A stretch of 36,271 nt of DNA from Azospirillum melinis (GCF_013340935.1 NZ_WHOS01000070.1:1-36271), one strand, 5' to 3'. Shown: positions 23,075 through 33,542, counted from the first letter of the stretch. Numbers and translations: made by a program. Notes: generated by a model from the letters alone, not told the origin.

Positions 23075-24708
23075 GCGGCGTCTCCGGGCAGGTGGCCGGC
23101 GGTGCCGGCCAGTTCGCTGAGGGTCAGGGTGCGGGAGAGGGAGGCGGGGTTCGGCAGGGGATGGTCGCTGCGGCAATGGGCGCCGCGGCTTTCCTCCCGC
23201 GCCAGCGCGGCATGGACCACCAGACGGCCGACCAGCAGCCGGTTGCGCGCCTCGCCCCACTGGCGGACGATTTCGGGCGGGGCCTGGAGGTCATTTTCGC
23301 TATCGCCGTCCTCGCAGCGGAGCATGTCCAGCGCCGCCGCCAGCCGGTCGAGCTTGCGCCGGGCTGCCAGCAGCCCCAGCCCGTTGCGGACCAGACCGGC
23401 TCCGTCATAGAGCGCCGTCCGCGCCTCCGTCCCGATGGCGTCGAGCAGGGCATGGCCGACATCGGCGGCGACCGTCGGCGGGCGGGGCAGGGCGAAGGGC
23501 GGCAGAGGCGACAGGGGACGGTCCGCCACATCGCGGGCGACGCGGGCGCCGAACACCAGCGCCTCCAGCAGGGAATTGCTCGCCAGCCGGTTGGCACCGT
23601 GGACGCCGGTGCAGGCGACCTCGCCGCAGGCCCACAGCCCGTCCAGGCTGGTGCGGCCGTCGGCGTCGGTGACCACCCCGCCCATATGGTAGTGGGCGGC
23701 CGGCGCCACCGGCATCGGCTCGGCGACGGGGTCCAGCCCATGCTCGGCGCAGAGCGCCAGGACGGTGGGGAAGCCGCCGGGCTTGGCGGCCAGTGCCGGA
23801 CGCAGGTCGAGGAACACCGGCTCACCCGCTGCGACGCGCCGGCCGATGGCGCGGGCGACCACGTCGCGCGGCGCCAGCTCCGCCAGCGGATGCTCGTCCG
23901 GCATGAAGCGGCGGCCCTGACGGTCGAGCAGAAGCGCCCCTGCTCCGCGCAACGCCTCGGTCAGCAGCGGCACCGGGTCGGCATCGACGGCCAGCGCCGT
24001 CGGGTGGAACTGGACGAACTCCAGGTCGGCGAGAGTGGCGCCGGCCCGCGCGGCGATGGCGAGCCCGTCGCCGGTGGCCTCCGCCGGGTTGGTGGTGCGG
24101 GCAAAGGCGGCGCCGATGCCGCCGGTTGCCAGGATCACGCGCGGCGCCCGGTGCAGCACCCAGCCCTGCCCATGGCAGGCCAGCAGGCCGCAGACCCGGC
24201 CGTTGCGCAGCACGAGATCGACGGCGAAGGCGTCGGTCTCCACCCGCACCGACGGGGTGGCGCGCAGGCGGTCCGCCAGGGCGGTGACCAGGGTGCGGCC
24301 GGTGGCGTCGCCGCCGGCATGGACGATGCGCGCCGCGCCATGCGCGGCTTCCCGGCCCAGCAGCGGCGAGCCGTCGGGCGCACGGTCGAAGGGCAGGCCG
24401 TCGTCGAGCAGGCGGCGGACCTGGGCGGCGCCGTCGCGGGTCAGCAGCGCCGCCATCGCCGCATCGACCAGACCGGCCCCGGCGGCGACGGTGTCGGCGG
24501 CATGGTCCTCCGGCCGGTCGCCGGGGCCGACGGCGGCGGCGATGCCGCCCTGTGCATACAGGCTGGAGCCGCCGGGGAGGCCGGCGGTCTTGGTGATCAG
24601 CGTGACCGCGCGCGGCGCCAGCTGCAGCGCCGCGGTCATCCCGGCAAGGCCGGAGCCGACGACGATCACCTCGGCATCGCGGACATCGTAAGGCGTGCTG
24701 GAGGTCAT
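23059..24708 (-). CDS. nadB: L-aspartate oxidase
   Basis: A 549-aa flavoprotein. The N-terminal FAD-binding fold (VIVVGSGLAGMTAALQLA) is followed by the GGSSLYAQGGIAAA loop, then IVHAGGDATGR, FVQFHPTAL, HYHMGGVVTDADGRTSLDGL and GEVACTGVHGANRLASNSLL, all diagnostic for NadB and the fumarate-reductase flavoprotein family. It oxidises L-aspartate to iminoaspartate, which NadA uses. The start is fixed by GAGGAG eight bases upstream. It lies 50 bp after nadA and overlaps nadC. The C-terminal region has the usual helical domain with a short Cys-containing tail (GDAACCIL). Confidence 0.96.
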   Translation of the reverse strand: MTSSTPYDVRDAEVIVVGSGLAGMTAALQLAPRAVTLITKTAGLPGGSSLYAQGGIAAAVGPGDRPEDHAADTVAAGAGLVDAAMAALLTRDGAAQVRRLLDDGLPFDRAPDGSPLLGREAAHGAARIVHAGGDATGRTLVTALADRLRATPSVRVETDAFAVDLVLRNGRVCGLLACHGQGWVLHRAPRVILATGGIGAAFARTTNPAEATGDGLAIAARAGATLADLEFVQFHPTALAVDADPVPLLTEALRGAGALLLDRQGRRFMPDEHPLAELAPRDVVARAIGRRVAAGEPVFLDLRPALAAKPGGFPTVLALCAEHGLDPVAEPMPVAPAAHYHMGGVVTDADGRTSLDGLWACGEVACTGVHGANRLASNSLLEALVFGARVARDVADRPLSPLPPFALPRPPTVAADVGHALLDAIGTEARTALYDGAGLVRNGLGLLAARRKLDRLAAALDMLRCEDGDSENDLQAPPEIVRQWGEARNRLLVGRLVVHAALAREESRGAHCRSDHPLPNPASLSRTLTLSELAGTAGHLPGDAACCIL

Positions 24709-24758
24709 GGGGGACTCCTCAAGCTCCCTCTCCCTGAGGAAAGGGCTTTTCTACGCAC

Positions 24759-25769
24759 TCACTTCGGCTTCACCGCCAGCATGCGCTCCACGGAGCGGCG
24801 GGCGCGGACGGCCAGCGCGTCCGGGATCTCGACGCGCGGCTCCAGGGTCCGCAGCGAGTCCAGGATGCTCGACAGCGTCACCGTCTTCATGTGCGGGCAC
24901 AGGTTGCAGGGCCGCACGAACTCCGTCTCGGGCGAGGCGGCGGCGACGTTGTCGCTCATCGAGCATTCGGTGACCATCAGCACCCGCGGCGGCTTCTCGG
25001 TGCCGACGAAGTCGATCATGCGGGCGGTAGAGCCGACGAAATCGGCGGCCTCCAGCACGTCGGGCGGGCATTCGGGGTGGGCGATCACGGTCAGCCGGTC
25101 GAAGCGGCGGCGGAAATCCTCGATCTCGGCGCCGGTGAAGCGCTCATGCACCTCGCAATGGCCCTTCCAGGCGATGATCTCGACCTTGGTCTGGGTGGCG
25201 ACATACTTCGCCAGATACTCGTCGGGCAGGAAGATCACCCGGTCGACGCCCAGCGATTCCACCACCTCCACCGCGTTGCCCGAGGTGCAGCAGATGTCGA
25301 CCTCCGCCTTCACCTCGGCCGAGGTGTTGACATAGGCCACCACCGGCACGCCGGGATGCGCCTCGCGCAGCAGGCGGACATCGGCGGCGGTGATGCTGTC
25401 GGCCAGCGAGCAGCCGGCATTGCGGCTGGGGATCAGCACCGTCTTGGCCGGATTGAGCAGCTTCGCCGTCTCCGCCATGAAATGCACGCCGGCCAGCACG
25501 ATCACGTCGGCATCGGTCTCGGTCGCCTTGGCGGCCAGCGCCAGACTGTCGCCGACGATGTCGGCCACGCCGTGGAAGATCTCCGGCGTCTGGTAGTTGT
25601 GCGCCAGGATGACGGCGTTGCGCTCGCGCTTCAGCTCGTTGATGGCGTGGACCAGCGGGGCGTGGAATGGCCATTCGATGGCCGGCACGACACGCTTCAT
25701 GCGGTCGTAGATCGGCGCGGTCGCCGCGGCGACGGCAGGGGTGTAGGCGAGTTCGGCGACCTCGGGCAT
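24759..25769 (-). CDS. nadA: Quinolinate synthase A
   Basis: A 336-aa enzyme that condenses iminoaspartate with dihydroxyacetone phosphate to quinolinate, using a [4Fe-4S] cluster. Family sequences are AVILAHNYQTPEI, VGDSLALA, GVHFMAETAKLL, VVAYVNTSAEVKAE, TSGNA and IAHPECPPDVLEAADFVGSTA. The likely cluster cysteines are Cys120 (RNAGCSLADS), Cys205 (KGHCEVH) and Cys291 (CNLCPHMK), as in other NadA proteins. It is first in the nad operon, and its 5' region carries a promoter overlaid by two palindromes. Confidence 0.96.
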   Translation of the reverse strand: MPEVAELAYTPAVAAATAPIYDRMKRVVPAIEWPFHAPLVHAINELKRERNAVILAHNYQTPEIFHGVADIVGDSLALAAKATETDADVIVLAGVHFMAETAKLLNPAKTVLIPSRNAGCSLADSITAADVRLLREAHPGVPVVAYVNTSAEVKAEVDICCTSGNAVEVVESLGVDRVIFLPDEYLAKYVATQTKVEIIAWKGHCEVHERFTGAEIEDFRRRFDRLTVIAHPECPPDVLEAADFVGSTARMIDFVGTEKPPRVLMVTECSMSDNVAAASPETEFVRPCNLCPHMKTVTLSSILDSLRTLEPRVEIPDALAVRARRSVERMLAVKPK

Positions 25770-25785
25770 CGGATGCTCCGCTCTA

Positions 25786-25831
25786 TGCTCGTTCTGAGCA
25801 AAACAATATGTGCTCTATTAGAGCATATCAA
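25786..25831 (-). promoter_or_regulatory. nadA promoter with two TGCTC-N5-GAGCA operators
   Basis: On the reverse strand TTGATA (25826-25831) and TATTGT (25803-25808) are 17 bp apart, a good sigma-70-type promoter. The spacer holds TGCTC-TATTA-GAGCA (25811-25825). A second copy, TGCTC-GTTCT-GAGCA (25786-25800), covers the predicted transcription start, 25 bp centre to centre. A further TGCTC half-site is at 25774-25778. This is the layout of a repressor site. A NadQ-type NAD regulator is a likely binder, but the regulator is not in the window. Confidence 0.75.
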
Positions 25832-25939
25832 GAAGAAAAGGCGGAGCGGAAACAATCTGGCGCGAACGGCGTTGTGCGATGGCGGGAAAGGCCGGCAGCG
25901 CGGCTTTTCCCCCGGTAAGCGCTGTCTGGAGAATCACCG

Positions 25940-26146
25940 ATGAGAGCCTTCCTCGCCGCGCTCTGCGCCATCGTCGTCCTGGCAGGCGGCGCCTGGGCGG
26001 TGCTGCCGAGCCTGTTCGCCCGCAGCGCCGACGAAACCTTCGCGTCGGTTGGCGCGCGGGTGGGGGAGGAATCGTCTGTCGCACACCGCAACTTCTCCGG
26101 CCGCCCGCAGCCCGACAGCCAGCAGGGCGGCAATCCGCAGAAGTGA
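25940..26146 (+). CDS. Small exported or membrane-anchored protein
   Basis: A 68-aa protein with GGAGA about seven bases before its ATG. Residues 1-22 (MRAFLAALCAIVVLAGGAWA) are a signal peptide or membrane anchor, with VLPSLFARSADETFASVG after it. The rest is polar and probably disordered (HRNFSGRPQPDSQQGGN). There is no recognisable family. It lies between the divergent nadA promoter and the formate dehydrogenase operon and reads in the direction of the latter, but 143 bp separate it from the chaperone gene. Confidence 0.55.
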   Translation: MRAFLAALCAIVVLAGGAWAVLPSLFARSADETFASVGARVGEESSVAHRNFSGRPQPDSQQGGNPQK

Positions 26147-26289
26147 CGCCGCGGGCAGAGCGCAGGGCAGGTGGGAAAACGGATGATCCCGGCAGGGTAG
26201 CCCCGACCGGGTAAGGCAACCTTTGCCCGCGCCGGCCGTTGTTACGGTTCGGGCCTGCCATGGCCTCGAACAGGGCTTGCGGGAGTGTG

Positions 26290-26898
26290 ATGACGGTTCA
26301 CGATCCGGAAAGCGGCGCGGAGGACTTGCGTGCCGACGTCTACCGGCTGCTGGCGCTGACGCTGGCCGCCCCGCCGGGCGCCGATCTGCTGGCTCTGCTG
26401 GGCGGTCTCACCGGCGACACGACGCCGCTCGGCCGGGCCTTCGGCGATCTGGCCGCCCGGGCCAGCGCCACCGATCCACAGGCGGCGGAGCGCGAGTTCA
26501 ACGCGCTGTTCATCGGCGTCGTCCAGGGCGAGCTGGTCCCATATGCCTCCTACTACCGCACCGGCTTCCTGACCGACCGGCCGCTGTCGGCCCTGCGCGC
26601 CGACCTCCAGGCTTTGGGGCTGGAGCGCGCGCCCGGCGTGTCGGAGCCGGAGGACCACATCGCCGCACTCTGCGACGTGATGGCGGTTCTGATTCGCGAG
26701 GGGGCCGACCCGGCGGTGCAGCGCCACATGCTGGACAGCCACCTGACGCCCTGGGCCGGGCGCTTCTTCCGGGATCTGGAGGGAGCGCAGGCGGCCAGCC
26801 TCTACCGCCCGGTCGGCACCATCGGCCGCCTGTTCCTGGAAATCGAGCAGGAGGCCCTGAACAGACAGATCGACCAGATGGAGGGAGCCGACGCATGA
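26290..26898 (+). CDS. TorD-family chaperone for formate dehydrogenase maturation
   Basis: A 202-aa, mostly helical protein; start MTVHDPESGAEDLRADVYRL at 26290 with GGGAG just upstream. The family pattern includes AEREFNALFIGVVQGELVPYASYYRTGFLTDRP and EPEDHIAALCDVMAVLI (the EPxDH motif of TorD/DmsD-type chaperones). These chaperones bind Tat signals and help insert the molybdenum cofactor into reductases and dehydrogenases. It is the first gene of the formate dehydrogenase operon and overlaps the next start, so its client is probably FdhA. Confidence 0.88.
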   Translation: MTVHDPESGAEDLRADVYRLLALTLAAPPGADLLALLGGLTGDTTPLGRAFGDLAARASATDPQAAEREFNALFIGVVQGELVPYASYYRTGFLTDRPLSALRADLQALGLERAPGVSEPEDHIAALCDVMAVLIREGADPAVQRHMLDSHLTPWAGRFFRDLEGAQAASLYRPVGTIGRLFLEIEQEALNRQIDQMEGADA

Positions 26899-27119
26899 AG
26901 ACGCCGCAAGACCCGCCTCGCAACGGCCCCGCACTCAATCCCCTGCAACGCCGCGACATCCTGAAGACGCTGGGCCTGGGGGCTGCCGGCGCAGCGGCGG
27001 CGGCTGTCCTGCCGGCTGGGGACGAAGCGCAGGCGATGGAATCGCCGCAGGAGCAGGTGAAGGCCCGCTACCGCGAAACCGAACACGTCAAGCGCTTCTA
27101 CGCGCTGAACCGCCTCTAA
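26895..27119 (+). CDS. Small Tat-signal protein of formate dehydrogenase operons
   Basis: A 74-aa protein whose ATG overlaps the chaperone stop (ATGA). The N-terminal part has a twin-arginine-like signal (LQRRDILKTLGLGAAGAAAA), then a short mature part ending ARYRETEHVKRFYALNRL. Proteins like this occur between the chaperone and catalytic-subunit genes in formate dehydrogenase operons of many proteobacteria. Their role is not established, although the conserved basic/aromatic tail suggests a small subunit or assembly factor. It is 20 bp before fdhA. Confidence 0.75.
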   Translation: MKTPQDPPRNGPALNPLQRRDILKTLGLGAAGAAAAAVLPAGDEAQAMESPQEQVKARYRETEHVKRFYALNRL

Positions 27120-27139
27120 GGGCGATCCGGAGGGTGTCC

Positions 27140-30052
27140 ATGCTGGTCAAACGCAGCTCGGCGAAAACGGCAGGCGGAAAACGGTCCGGTCTGGTCGCCG
27201 CCCTGGCCGACAGTCTGGAATCGGGCGTCAGCCGCCGCGGGTTCCTGCGCCGCTCCGGCCTTGCCGCGGGCGGCATCGCCGCCGTCGGCGCGCTGCCGGG
27301 TGCCATGATCCGCAAGGCGGAGGCCGGTCCCATCCTGCCGAATGTCGAGGTGGTGACGCGCAAGAACGTCTGCACCCACTGCTCGGTCGGCTGCACGGTG
27401 ATCGCCGAGGTGCAGAACGGCGTCTGGGTCGGGCAGGAGCCGGGTTGGGAGAGCCCGATCAACCAGGGCACCCACTGCGCCAAGGGCGCCTCGGTGCGCG
27501 AACTGACCAAGGGCACCCGCCGCGTCAAATACCCGCTCAAGCTGGTGGACGGCGTCTGGCAGCGCATCGGCTGGGACCAGGCAATCGAGGAGATCGGCAA
27601 CCAGCTGATGGACATCCGCAAGGCGTCGGGGCCGGACGCGGTTTTCTGGCTCGGTTCGGCCAAATTCTCCAACGAGGGCGCCTATCTCTACCGCAAGCTG
27701 GCGGCCTTCTGGGGCACCAACAACGTCGATCATCAGGCGCGCATCTGCCACTCCACCACGGTCGCCGGCGTGGCGAACACGTGGGGCTACGGCGCCATGA
27801 CCAACAGCTACAACGACATCCAGAACTCCAAGGCGCTGGTGATCGTCGGCGGCAATCCGGCCGAGGCGCATCCGGTGTCGATGCAGCACATGCTGCGCGG
27901 CAAGGAGCACAACCGCGCCCCCTTCATCGTCATCGACCCGCGCTTCACCCGCACCGCCGCTCATGCCACCGAGTATGTCCGCATCCGTCCCGGCACCGAC
28001 ATCCCGGTCGCCTGGGGCCTGCTGTGGCACATCTTCGAAAACGGCTGGGAGGACAAGGAGTACATCCGCCAGCGCGTCTACGGCATGGACGAGATCCGCG
28101 CTGAGGTGAAGAAGTGGACTCCTGAGGAGGTGGAGCGGGTGACCGGCGCCCCCGGTTCCCAGCTTCGCCGCGTGGCGGAGGCGCTGGCGAAGAACAAGCC
28201 CAGCACCGTGATCTGGTGCATGGGCGTCACCCAGCACACGGTCGGCACCGCCAACGTCCGCGCCCTGTCGATCCTTCAGCTGGCGCTGGGCAACATCGGC
28301 GTGGCCGGCGGCGGCGCCAACATCTACCGCGGCCACTGCAACGTGCAGGGCGCCACCGACTTCGGCCTCGATGTCAGCACGCTGCCCGCCTATTACGGGC
28401 TGGCGGAAGGGGCGTGGAAGCATTTCGCCCGCGCCTGGGACGTCGAGTACGACTATCTGAAGGGCCGCTTCGCCACCAAGGACCTGATGGAGGCCAAGGG
28501 CATCCCGACCACGCGCTGGTTCGATGCCGTGCTGGCCAAGCCCGGCGAGATCGACCAGCCCAGCCCCTTGCGCGCCATGATGTGCTTTGGCCATGGCGGC
28601 AACACCGTCACCCGCATGCCGGAGATGGTGAAGGGTCTGGAGAAGCTCAGCCTGCTGGTCATCGCCGACCCGCACCCGACCACCTTCGCCGCGATCAAGG
28701 AGCGGCGCAACGGCACCTACATCCTGCCGGCCTGCACCCAGTTCGAAACGGACGGGTCGCGCACCTGCTCCAACCGCTCGATGCAGTGGGGGGAGAAGGT
28801 GGTGGAGCCGATCTTCGAATCGAAGGACGACTACACCATCATCTATCTGCTGGCGCGCAAGCTGGGCTTCGCCGACGAGATGTTCAAGCACATCACGGTG
28901 GAGAAGGACCGGCCGGTGCCGGAGGACATCCTGCGCGAGATGAACCGCAGCTGCCTGTCCATCGGCGCCACCGGCCAGTCGCCGGAACGGCTGAAGATGC
29001 ACATGAAGCATCAGGCCGACTTCGACAAGATCACCATGCGTGCGGCCTCCGGCCCCTGCGCCGGCGATTATTATGGCCTGCCCTGGCCGAGCTGGGGCCA
29101 TCCGGAGATCAGGCATCCGGGATCGGCGGTGCTCTACGACACCTCCAAACATGTGATGGACGGCGGCGGCGTCTTCCGCGCCCGCTTCGGGGTGGAGCGC
29201 AACGGCGTCTCGCTGCTGGCCGACGGCTCCTATTCCAAGGGGTCGGAGATCGAGGACGGCTATCCCGAATTTACCATGGCCGTGCTGAAGAAGCTGGGCT
29301 GGGACAAGGATCTGACGCCCGATGAGATGCGCGTCATCCAGGCCATCGGCGGCGGCGGGGCCGAGGTGGACAATGTCAGCTGGCAGACCGACCTGTCGAT
29401 GGGCATCATCCGCGTGGCGCTGAAGCATGGCTGCGTGCCGCACGGCAACGCCAAGGCGCGTGCCGTCGCCTGGAACCTGCCCGACCCGGTGCCGGTCCAC
29501 CGCGAGCCGATCTATTCCCCGCGCCCCGAACTGGTGAAGGCCTATCCGGCCATCGAGGACCGGCGCGACTTCCGTCTGGTCCAGCTTGCCCGCTCGCTCC
29601 AGTTCAAGGTGGCGGACAGCGACCTGCGCCAGCGCTTCCCCATGGTGCTGACCTCCGGCCGGCTGGTCGAATATGAGGGCGGCGGCGAGGAGACACGGTC
29701 CAACCCCTGGCTGGCTGAGCTGCAGCAGTCGATGTTCGCGGAGATCAACACCAAGGACGCCGAGCGGCTGAACATCAGGGACGGCGCCTGGGTCTGGGTC
29801 TATGGGCCGGAGGACGGCAGCAAGGCCAAGGTCAAGGCGCTGGTGACCGACCGCGTCGGCGGCGGCACGGTGTTCATGCCGTTCCACTTCTCCGGCTTCT
29901 GGCAGGGCGACAGCCTGCGCGGCAACTACCCGCCCAACACCGACCCCATCGTGCTGGGCGAGCCGGTGAACGGGGTGACGACCTACGGCTACGACCCCGT
30001 CACCTTCATGCAGGAAACCAAGGTCACCCTCTGCCGGGTCGAGCCGGCGTGA
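27140..30052 (+). CDS. fdhA: Formate dehydrogenase catalytic (alpha) subunit, periplasmic, Mo/W-bisMGD
   Basis: A 970-aa protein; ATG at 27140 has GGAGG six bases upstream (a GTG two codons earlier is less likely). It carries a Tat signal (SRRGFLRRSG, residues 31-40). A [4Fe-4S] site is at Cys78, Cys81, Cys85 and Cys113 (VCTHCSVGC...THCAKG). The catalytic pair is Cys203-His204 in QARICHSTTV, so it uses cysteine rather than selenocysteine. Molybdopterin-binding signatures follow through to the C-terminal domain (MVLTSGRLVEYEGGGEETRSNP, FMPFHF). It oxidises formate to CO2 in the periplasm and passes electrons to FdhB and FdhC. No frameshift is seen. A 1073-aa antisense ORF is a shadow. Confidence 0.95.
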   Translation: MLVKRSSAKTAGGKRSGLVAALADSLESGVSRRGFLRRSGLAAGGIAAVGALPGAMIRKAEAGPILPNVEVVTRKNVCTHCSVGCTVIAEVQNGVWVGQEPGWESPINQGTHCAKGASVRELTKGTRRVKYPLKLVDGVWQRIGWDQAIEEIGNQLMDIRKASGPDAVFWLGSAKFSNEGAYLYRKLAAFWGTNNVDHQARICHSTTVAGVANTWGYGAMTNSYNDIQNSKALVIVGGNPAEAHPVSMQHMLRGKEHNRAPFIVIDPRFTRTAAHATEYVRIRPGTDIPVAWGLLWHIFENGWEDKEYIRQRVYGMDEIRAEVKKWTPEEVERVTGAPGSQLRRVAEALAKNKPSTVIWCMGVTQHTVGTANVRALSILQLALGNIGVAGGGANIYRGHCNVQGATDFGLDVSTLPAYYGLAEGAWKHFARAWDVEYDYLKGRFATKDLMEAKGIPTTRWFDAVLAKPGEIDQPSPLRAMMCFGHGGNTVTRMPEMVKGLEKLSLLVIADPHPTTFAAIKERRNGTYILPACTQFETDGSRTCSNRSMQWGEKVVEPIFESKDDYTIIYLLARKLGFADEMFKHITVEKDRPVPEDILREMNRSCLSIGATGQSPERLKMHMKHQADFDKITMRAASGPCAGDYYGLPWPSWGHPEIRHPGSAVLYDTSKHVMDGGGVFRARFGVERNGVSLLADGSYSKGSEIEDGYPEFTMAVLKKLGWDKDLTPDEMRVIQAIGGGGAEVDNVSWQTDLSMGIIRVALKHGCVPHGNAKARAVAWNLPDPVPVHREPIYSPRPELVKAYPAIEDRRDFRLVQLARSLQFKVADSDLRQRFPMVLTSGRLVEYEGGGEETRSNPWLAELQQSMFAEINTKDAERLNIRDGAWVWVYGPEDGSKAKVKALVTDRVGGGTVFMPFHFSGFWQGDSLRGNYPPNTDPIVLGEPVNGVTTYGYDPVTFMQETKVTLCRVEPA

Positions 30053-30074
30053 CGTACGGGAGCTGAACAGAACA

Positions 30075-30710
30075 ATGGCCCGGATGAAGTTCCTGTGCGA
30101 CGCCGAACGCTGCATCGAATGCAACGCCTGCGTCACCGCCTGCAAGAACGAGCATGAAGTCCCCTGGGGCATCAACCGCCGCCGGCTGGTCACGCTGAAC
30201 GACGGCAAGCCGGGCGAGCGGTCGATCTCGATGGCCTGCATGCATTGCAACGACCCGCCCTGCGCCGCGGTCTGCCCGGTCGACTGTTTCCTGCAAACTG
30301 CCGATGGGGTGGTGCTGCACAGCAAGGATCTGTGCATCGGCTGCGGCTACTGCTTCTACGCCTGCCCGTTCGGCGCGCCGCAATACCCGCGCACCACCGA
30401 TTTCGGCAGCCGCGGCAAGATGGACAAGTGCACCTTCTGCGCCGGTGGACCCGAGCCGGACGGCAGCGTCGAGGAATACCAGAAATACGGCGCCAACCGG
30501 CTGGCCGAGGGCAAGCTGCCGCTCTGCGCCGAGATGTGCTCCACCCGCGCGCTGATGGGCGGCGACGGCGCGGTGCTGGCCGACATCTATCAGGAACGCT
30601 CGCTGCGCCGGGGCTACGGCTCGGGCGCGCCGGGCTGGTCGACCGCCTATGGCCGCAACGACCGCGGCTCCCCCTTCACACCGGGCGGGCCGAGCACGGG
30701 CGGGGCGTGA
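30075..30710 (+). CDS. fdhB: Formate dehydrogenase iron-sulfur (beta) subunit
   Basis: A 211-aa protein with four clusters of cysteines binding [4Fe-4S] centres: CIECNACVTACKNE, CMHCNDPPCAAVCPVDC, CIGCGYCFYACPFG, and CTFC plus a later CAEMC. It moves electrons from FdhA to the membrane subunit. It has no Tat signal of its own, so it is presumably exported together with FdhA. It also lacks the C-terminal membrane helix of E. coli FdnH. It is 22 bp after fdhA. Confidence 0.95.
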   Translation: MARMKFLCDAERCIECNACVTACKNEHEVPWGINRRRLVTLNDGKPGERSISMACMHCNDPPCAAVCPVDCFLQTADGVVLHSKDLCIGCGYCFYACPFGAPQYPRTTDFGSRGKMDKCTFCAGGPEPDGSVEEYQKYGANRLAEGKLPLCAEMCSTRALMGGDGAVLADIYQERSLRRGYGSGAPGWSTAYGRNDRGSPFTPGGPSTGGA

Positions 30711-30746
30711 GCGCCTCCACAAGAAAGACCTTACCGGGAGACCACC

Positions 30747-31760
30747 ATGCGCCCCACCAGACTCCCCCTGCACGCCCTGCTGCTGATTGCCCTGCTGGCC
30801 GTCCAGAGTCTGGCCGCTCCGACTTTCGCACAAGCGCAGCTCACCCAGGTGCCCGGCCAGAACTCGCCGACCACCAAGGAGCAGGTGCCGCTCTACGTGC
30901 CGCAGGACGACAAGATGATCGGCCGCGTCAGCATCCCGGACGAAAAGCTGGCGGTTCTGGTCCAGCCGGAAGGCCGGGAGTGGCGGGAGTGGCGCACCCA
31001 CACGCTGCGGCTGGCGATCGGCGGGCTCGCCATCGGCATGACGACGGTTCTGGCGATCTTCTTCCTCTACCGCGGCACCATCCGTATCCATGCCGGCCGA
31101 TCGGGCCGGCTGGTCCTGCGTTTCAACGGACTGGACCGTTTCGCCCATTGGACAACGGCGGTCAGCTTCCTGATCATGGCGCTGACCGGGGTGATCCTGA
31201 CCTTCGGCCGGCCGCTGCTGATCCCGCTGATCGGCCATCAGGCCTTCACGCCCCTGGCGGAATATGCCAAGTCGATCCACAACTTCGTCAGCGTGCCCTT
31301 CGTCGTCGGGCTGCTGATGATCCTGGCCTTGTGGCTGCGTGACAACATCCCGGAAAAGGCCGACTGGGTCTGGATCAGGACGGCGGGCGGGCTCTTCTCC
31401 AAGGCCGGCGACAGCCATCCCGAGGCCGGGCGCTTCAACGCCGGGCAGAAGATGGTGTTCTGGAGCATCGTGCTGGGCGGCATGGGCATGGCAGCCACCG
31501 GCTATCTGCTGATGGTGCCGTTCGCCTTCACCGGGATCGGCGGCATGCAGATCATGCACGTCATCCACGGCCTGCTGGCGGCGGGCCTGATCGCCGCGGT
31601 GATCGGCCATATCTACATCGGCACCATCGGCATGGAGGGCGCCTTCGACGCCATGGGCTGCGGCGAGGTCGACGAGAACTGGGCGATGGAGCATCACCGC
31701 CGCTGGTATCAGGAGCAGCTGCGCAAAGGCTATGTCGAGGGTCGCCAGCCGGCGGAGTGA
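30747..31760 (+). CDS. fdhC: Formate dehydrogenase cytochrome b (gamma) subunit
   Basis: A 337-aa protein starting MRPTRLPLHALLLIALLAVQ, a signal-like helix, with GGGAGA upstream. A periplasmic segment of about 60 residues precedes four to five membrane helices (about 88-108, 128-150, 180-200, 235-255, 265-290). Probable haem b ligands are among His135 (FNGLDRFAHW), the His in KSIHNF and the pair in MHVIHGL. It hands electrons to the quinone pool, so the enzyme is respiratory rather than NAD-linked. It is the last gene of the operon; a hairpin follows at 31784-31808. Confidence 0.93.
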   Translation: MRPTRLPLHALLLIALLAVQSLAAPTFAQAQLTQVPGQNSPTTKEQVPLYVPQDDKMIGRVSIPDEKLAVLVQPEGREWREWRTHTLRLAIGGLAIGMTTVLAIFFLYRGTIRIHAGRSGRLVLRFNGLDRFAHWTTAVSFLIMALTGVILTFGRPLLIPLIGHQAFTPLAEYAKSIHNFVSVPFVVGLLMILALWLRDNIPEKADWVWIRTAGGLFSKAGDSHPEAGRFNAGQKMVFWSIVLGGMGMAATGYLLMVPFAFTGIGGMQIMHVIHGLLAAGLIAAVIGHIYIGTIGMEGAFDAMGCGEVDENWAMEHHRRWYQEQLRKGYVEGRQPAE

Positions 31761-31783
31761 AGCGCCGTAAGGATGCGCCCATA

Positions 31784-31808
31784 GGGTGGGACACGAACAA
31801 TCCCACCC
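31784..31808 (+). terminator. Hairpin after fdhC
   Basis: GGGTGGGA and TCCCACCC form an 8-bp stem around nine bases, 24 bases past the fdhC stop. No U-run is present, so termination is likely but not certain. Between it and the next gene (to 31929) I see no convincing promoter. Confidence 0.5.
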
Positions 31809-31929
31809 GCCGACCGTCTCCTTCCATAGTACAATTTACCCCCTCCCTCTCAGAGTGGCTGAATGGCCCTCGACAAACGCGCTGGACCGGAGACCTGACC
31901 GGTTCACCACACTGAGAGGAACGGCCAAA

Positions 31930-33450
<1,521 letters not shown>

Positions 33451-33479
33451 GCCCTGCTCCTCCCTATCGGGCAAACCTG

Positions 33480-33508
33480 GGCCGGGGGCGTGTCCCCCGG
33501 CCTTTTTT
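33480..33508 (+). terminator. Strong Rho-independent terminator after the aldehyde dehydrogenase
   Basis: GGCCGGGGG-CGTGT-CCCCCGGCC followed by TTTTTT: a perfect 9-bp stem with a six-U tail. It lies before the DUF779 gene, so read-through or a separate start is needed to express that gene. Confidence 0.95.
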
Positions 33509-33542
33509 CTTTCTCCGTGTGGTTTCGTGATAAAGGACCACC

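Noticed and set aside
26264..26287. Possible sigma-54 promoter before the formate dehydrogenase chaperone gene
   Set aside because: TGG and TGC elements are present but their spacing does not fit the -24/-12 pattern.
27116..30337. A 1073-aa open frame on the reverse strand across fdhA
   Set aside because: Shadow of a GC-rich coding strand: rich in His, Gln, Gly, Arg and Ala, with no family resemblance, while the forward frame is a complete formate dehydrogenase.
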